The translations under genes were made by a program, and so were the position numbers. A stretch of DNA of 64,000 bases, from assembly GCA_012932865.1 (NCBI GenBank), contig SAXG01000011.1:186001-250000 (forward strand). Direction: 5' to 3'. The notes beneath the pieces are model-generated. The model did not search any database. It saw only the letters and a program-made list of their open reading frames with translations, and was not told where the DNA came from. The DNA comes from Amylostereum areolatum (Eukaryota; Basidiomycota; Agaricomycetes; Russulales; Stereaceae). Positions within the stretch are counted from its first letter, which is position 1; every line of letters starts with the position of its first letter. This document shows, in pieces, positions 59,411 through 64,000 of this stretch.

Positions 59411-59739
59411 GGCTAACTCCGTCGTAGTGTACCCCAATCACCTTATAAACTCAAAAGTGCGGTGTCAAACAGTTGCTAAAGGGCGCCCCGTGCTACACCC
59501 AAGATTCCTAAGGGATACGGTAGCTTGTGTTCAAGTAAATTGCGAAATGCATGGTTTTCGGGGGAGCTCGAGGTGGACCAAACCTGACCAAACAGGCGGC
59601 GTCTGTTTAGCTCTATTTGTTTTACGAACAGCTGCAGGCCCCCTTCGCCTCGAGGCTCGCGAACCTCTTCCTATCTCGGGCCCGCTATGGTCCGACTTTT
59701 TTCTATTATAAACTCTTTTCCCCTCCAGTACGTTCGATC

Positions 59740-61581
59740 ACGGTGCAGGACGATGCCGACATCGACCAACTCGTTGAAGCCATCCACCATAAGCACAAAA
59801 CAATCTTCGACGAAAATCATGTCGCCCTGGGCGTGCTCGCGCTATTCCGCCCGGTGCGCGCGCTTCCAAATCACTCGTTCTATCACTGACGTGCTATACC
59901 CAGACCTCAGATGTGCCCATGAAATCAGTGGATAGCCTTGCCGCACGTCTGAAGGAAGCGGAGGTTGAGGGCCCACTCTGTCCAGGCGATAACGTTGTCG
60001 AGGTTTTCCCCCATCCCGCTCAGAATTGTGTCCATTTTGACGTTCGTTTCCCTTCTGGTAAGATGCCTTTCGCGTTGTGAACATTACGCTCGTCTAAACT
60101 TCTTATATCACCCTATAACCAGAAGGCCAAAGGGTTCCCCTCACGAGGATCGAGAAAGGTAGACCGTTCCGTAGAGATCGGCCTCGACTTCAATGCTCAC
60201 CCGCCCGCCCTCGGTTTAGCTCATCTTCAGACTCTGAGAGGTACTGAGGGCATCGGTGCGTCGTCTACGATGCCCGATTCCACAATCAAGTACTATGAAG
60301 AGCAAAACAGACATCCCGTCTACAACGGGCACCCAGCCAATCGCTCCGCCCCAATCGCCATCTATCACCCCGTCTTGGCGAAGCTCATGCACGACTTGGA
60401 CAATCTGCCGAATATCGAGCGGCCTTTGCACACCATAGAGCTGGCAAGCAGGCTGGTCTGCGCTGCGGGGATGCCATACGCAGACGAACAAGCCCGAATG
60501 GCTGGCATAGCCGAACATCTGGAGAATCTTCTTGATATTGAGGTCACCGATGGTACATCTATAGAGGACGGGGCCGTCATTTTCCATGCGCTCGGGCCCG
60601 GAAGCCCCTACGCACAGGCCTCATCCATGTACGCTCGCCACGCAGTTACACAGGTACGTCGTTTCAACCCGGGCTTGGTTTTGTCTGACCTCTCGCAGAA
60701 TCAGGGCATTCGAAATGCATCCTGCTTGCCGTGCATCCTCATCGTCGTCTCTGGGACCCACATCCGTATATTGGGGGCGATCTTCATCGACATCCTGGTC
60801 GTTCAACCGCTCACAGGGTATACCCCCCTCATCGGGAATCCTTTCGTAGACCGCACTATCAGTCATGTTGCACGAGTCCTCCATGCCACCAAGGAAGCGG
60901 TGATCAGCTTGAGGGGGGAATACCGTAGCTTATTTAAAGCGGCGAGATACTCCGTTACTAAAGCGTCTTTTCCCCTGCCCCTCTTTCATTGACCCTCAGC
61001 ACACCACAAGCGCGCCAAAGATAGTGTACGAGGACCGACTGCTTCACACGGACCTCTCTCGGGCCCTGTTCCGCGGCAAGATGGATGGTAAAGCTGTCGT
61101 CGTCAAGTTTTCCAGGACCTACGGTGCAGATGCCCACAGGCTGCTTGCCGATGAAAACCTCGCCCCGAAGCTGCACTTCACGGCCAAGATTCACGGCGGG
61201 CTCACCATGGTCGTTATGGACCTTGTCGTTGACCAGAATGCGTACAGTCGTTTTAACCCCAGACAGATTCCGGTGGACAGTCCTGTCCTCGAGGACGTGA
61301 AGCGCGCTCTGGATCTACTGCACGCCTCAGGCATGGTCTTCGGCGACCTTCGTCTCCTGAACGCGATGGTCATTAACAGCGACCAGAATATCGAGGACGG
61401 GCACTCGGTGGATCGGGACAAACTACGCGGGCTTTTGATCGACTTCGATTGGGCGGGGAAGGCTGGTGAGGCCATGTATCCGAGTGATCTCAACCCCGAC
61501 GACGTCGACTGGGCTGAAGGCGTCGAGCCTGGGACACTCATCACGAAAGAGCATGACGTGAAGATGTTCGAACGCCTTTGA
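59740..61581 (+). CDS. Crinkler-type protein with protein kinase C-terminus (5' end uncertain)
   Basis: Second Crinkler. The header reads SITVQDDADIDQLVEAIHHK and HKTIFDENHVALGVLALFR. After an intron nearly identical in layout to that of the first Crinkler, it continues KSVDSLAARLKEAEVEGPL and VVEVFPHPAQNCVHFDVRF. A middle exon has MPDSTIKYYEEQNRHPVYNG and YHPVLAKLMHDLDNLPNIE. The kinase part follows: YEDRLLHTDLSRALFRGKMD, the lysine-bearing AVVVKFSRTYGADAHRLLAD, HGGLTMVVMDLVVD, the catalytic-loop equivalent ASGMVFGDLRLLNAMVI, and the metal-binding LLIDFDWAGKAGEAMYPSDL. The pattern matches kinases found on fungal Crinklers. The catalytic loop has GDLR..N, kept as D and N. The header start is not fixed (an in-frame ATG at 59617 exists), and header-to-kinase splicing near 60,060-60,250 is unverified, so this could also be a broken header next to a kinase gene. 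Confidence 0.7.
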
Positions 61582-61910
61582 ATATAGGTCTTGTCTTTTG
61601 CTCGCCTTGGCGGCTACTCTCCTGTGTGCCATTGTTGTAGCCTCTGTCGGGGAACGTCTCATTTACGATTGATTTCCGATGTAACTAATCGCATTGCCAT
61701 CTTTTAAGCAAATGCGGCCCCAATTGTGCATGCTCACTGGTACAACCGATCAGTAATAGTATGCATATCGCATGGAGTAGATCCAGACGCAAAAACAAAA
61801 CCATTGCGATTGAGAAGTCGGCGCCGTCGTCTCACGTGGACACTGGCATGACCGACGCGCAAAGCAATCATTTCTATTCATGAAAGCCCCGACTGATTTC
61901 CCACTGTGAA
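61582..61910. other. Intergenic
   Basis: About 330 bp between the second Crinkler and the MITE-like element; nothing recognised. Confidence 0.4.
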
Positions 61911-62140
61911 TGTCGGAAAAACGGTTTCGGACTTATTAACGCTAAGCTTTACTGATCATCATGATCATGTCACGAAGCCACTATTGGCCGCTATAAGGGC
62001 CATATAAGGGCCATAAGGGCCGTCAGAACCCGCTTTTGGGCCATTATATGGCACTTATAATCGATGATCATGGTTTCTGGAAATAATCATAATGATCAGC
62101 GGGGCTTTACGTCGATAAGTCCCAAACCGTTTTTCCGACA
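61911..62140. mobile_element. 230-bp MITE-like element with terminal inverted repeats
   Basis: The left end TGTCGGAAAAACGGTTTCGG and onward (about 31 bp) matches the reverse complement of the right end ending CCGTTTTTCCGACA with about three mismatches. The interior is non-coding, contains GGGCCATA-type short repeats and a second inverted pair around TGATCAT. Size and structure fit a non-autonomous DNA transposon. No clear target duplication was visible. Confidence 0.8.
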
Positions 62141-62900
62141 AACCCTTCCATCAGCTGTCTCGAAGCCGTCCACTAAGTACCCAGATGAAGAGCGACGTCG
62201 TCGTCGGCAATCTCATTGAAGCCATTTGCTGAGCGCCCGAGGCCCCAGTGACTCAGCATCTCTCAGCCAGCAGGCCGCTGCCGTTGTTTGACGACGTGCG
62301 CGACATCCGCATCCTTGGAGATCCTTGGCCCTAGTCGAACAAGACCTTGCACGAATATGCATACGCCTTTGTTGCCAGATCACAGGACCTAGTACCGGCG
62401 GGTGTTGATGGTCTCCTTGGCGGTTAGTACTTGCTCAATCATACGTCTCATTCAAGTTCTACGTTCTCCCTCCAGAACCTTTGGCCTCTCGACGTTGCAG
62501 TGATGCACGTACGCTTTCGGCGTCCACGTATTTCTGGACAAATCGTGTCCCACCATCTCATCATCTTCCCATGTTACGCCGACATGCCGACACGCCGTTA
62601 ACAACACCTTCCCAATCGAGCGTGAACAACATATTGAGCTCGTCCTTTTCGGGGTCGACCTCCTAGACGACGCCCAGACCCGAGCTTCAAGGGAACGACG
62701 TCGGTAAAGTACAAGGGGCTTTTCCTACGGGCCATACAAGCTGATTCCCATATGTGTACAAGGCCCTCGGGGACATCTTATCCAACGCGCCCATGGGGGC
62801 GGTCAAATAGTCCCCAGCATGTGCTCTGGAAGCCGTTTTCACTTTGCTCGCCCACTGCTGCGTCCTGGAGGCCTCGTCGAACCGACTGTACACGGATACC
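62141..62900. other. Intergenic, STE3 promoter side
   Basis: About 760 bp. I looked for a short pheromone-precursor frame ending in a CaaX motif on both strands and did not find one. Confidence 0.4.
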
Positions 62901-64000
62901 ATGGCTGCGCCTCCAAACGAACTCTTTTCGGTCTTCGCTTTCGCGGGCTTCGTCCTCGCTGCCATCCCATTCTACTGGCATCTCCAGTGTGAGTCTTGCC
63001 GTCCTCTCTTCGGTTGTGTATCCGTATCTGAGAGGGATGGATAGCGTGGAACGTGGGCACGTGTCTATACATGGCGTGGGTTTCCTTGGGGTGTCTAAAC
63101 GCGTTCATCAACTCTATCATCTGGAACAACAACGTCATCAACTGGGCACCTGTTTGGTGTGATATTTGTGAGCGCGGTGCTTTTTCGTCCCATTTCCTCC
63201 TAACGTGAATGCCCTTAGCGTCTCGTTTCGGAATTGGGCTCATCGCGGGCATCCCGTCTGCGCTGCTCGTCATCATCATTCGCCTGTACAAAATCGCGGC
63301 CATGACGGACGCGTCCGTGACAAGGGCCGAGAAACGTCGCGCTATCATCATCGACCTCTCGATTGGGCTGGGTATCCCTATCGTATACATGCCGCTTGGT
63401 GAGTTTCTTAGTTCGAGTCGAGACTCGGTCCCGGTTAACCCTCTTGCGGCATAGAGTACGTTGTGCAAGGCCATCGTTTTGACATCATCGAAGACATCGG
63501 GTGCTCGTTCACCGCGTGGCCCACCCCGGTTGCCTGGGCTCTGTACTACCCATGGCCGCTCGTCATCAGCCTGGTTTCATGTGTCTTCGCCTGTGGGTTG
63601 TGTTAAGTTTTTGCTCCTGCCCCCATCGCTAATCACGCTCCTGTTTAGGTCTGGCGTACTGGCACCTCCGCCAACGCACCCTCCAATTCCAGGAGTTTGT
63701 GTCTTCCAACAGCAGCATCAACCAGAGTCGTTACTTGCGCCTGATGGGCCTCGCGATCACCGTGCTCGTTTTCACGCTCGTCTTCAACACACTCTCCGTC
63801 GTGCTCAACGCACAGACCCCCATCCAGCCCTGGATTTCCTGGGAAGACACGCACTTCCACTTCTCCGACGTCGGCCTTCTGCCGCGCGCGCAGATGACGT
63901 CGATCCAGGAGATGACCTACGAGTTCCAGCGCTGGACCACCGTCGTGTGCGCGTTCGTGTTTTTCGCGTTTTTCGGGTTCGCAGACGAGGCGAAGAAGCA
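62901..64000 (+). CDS. STE3: STE3-like pheromone receptor (3' end beyond window)
   Basis: Class D seven-helix GPCR for lipopeptide mating pheromones. The start MAAPPNELFSVFAFAGFVLA is the usual short extracellular N-terminus running into helix 1 (IPFYWHLQ). Later exons give the strongly conserved AWNVGTCLYMAWVSLGCLNA, FINSIIWNNNVINWAPVWCD, SRFGIGLIAGIPSALLVIII with RLYKIAAM, then LSIGLGIPIVYMPLEYVVQG, HRFDIIEDIGCSFTAWPTPV and YYPWPLVISLVSCVFA. The last visible part has FQEFVSSNSSINQSRYLRLM, helix 6, and the region after helix 6 up to FFGFADEAKK at the right edge. All junctions are consistent and the gene looks intact, but the C-terminal cytoplasmic tail is cut off. Receptors of this type occur both at the B mating-type locus and as non-mating paralogues. 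Confidence 0.95.

Noticed and set aside
61625..61642. Cys-aliphatic stretch resembling a pheromone CaaX end
   Set aside because: It is not followed by a stop codon and no short precursor frame leads into it.

Overview
The window is from a filamentous basidiomycete, almost certainly an Agaricomycete. Genes are dense and cut by many short GT-AG introns of about 50-70 nt. The families present (FunK1 kinase, DUF6534-type membrane protein, A-T-R adenylate-forming reductase, STE3 pheromone receptor, fungal Crinklers, a Helitron) are typical of that class. I recognised no tRNA or rRNA gene and no CRISPR array. All gene models were joined by eye from reading frames and splice consensus.

Left part (1-38,000) is accessory and rich in mobile DNA. 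It starts with an apparently intact adenylate-forming (NRPS-like) enzyme running off the left edge. A Helitron follows, with a complete Rep/helicase gene and two accessory genes upstream of it (ends at about 10,778). Then come a DUF6534-like membrane protein, an AusD/Trt5-like methyltransferase, a GMC oxidoreductase, an MFS transporter, a decayed second GMC copy, a FunK1 kinase, a decayed second NRPS-like gene and a cytochrome P450. This set of tailoring enzymes resembles a secondary-metabolite cluster that has been duplicated and is partly decaying. The methyltransferase is split by a 4,021-bp DNA transposon with perfect 69-bp terminal inverted repeats and a TA target duplication. Removing the element and one TA restores one reading frame. 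The transposon carries a Tc1/mariner-type transposase and, convergent to it, an unrelated multi-exon gene.

Middle part (38,000-56,000) is housekeeping: an EXPERA-like membrane protein, prefoldin subunit 3, the rRNA-processing protein Mrd1, a SNF2/RING SHPRH-like helicase, a two-Myb telobox-type DNA-binding protein and proteasome subunit Rpn9. The divergent promoter region between Mrd1 and the SHPRH-like gene is almost filled by a ~795-bp imperfect palindrome.

Right part (56,000-64,000) holds two Crinkler genes. Their N-terminal modules and the intron between them are alike, but their C-terminal effectors differ: a P-loop NTPase plus a nuclease-like region in one, a protein kinase in the other. 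A broken Rpn9 fragment lies just upstream of the second Crinkler, so the Rpn9-Crinkler junction was duplicated in tandem. A 230-bp MITE-like element and a STE3-type pheromone receptor, cut by the right edge, close the window.
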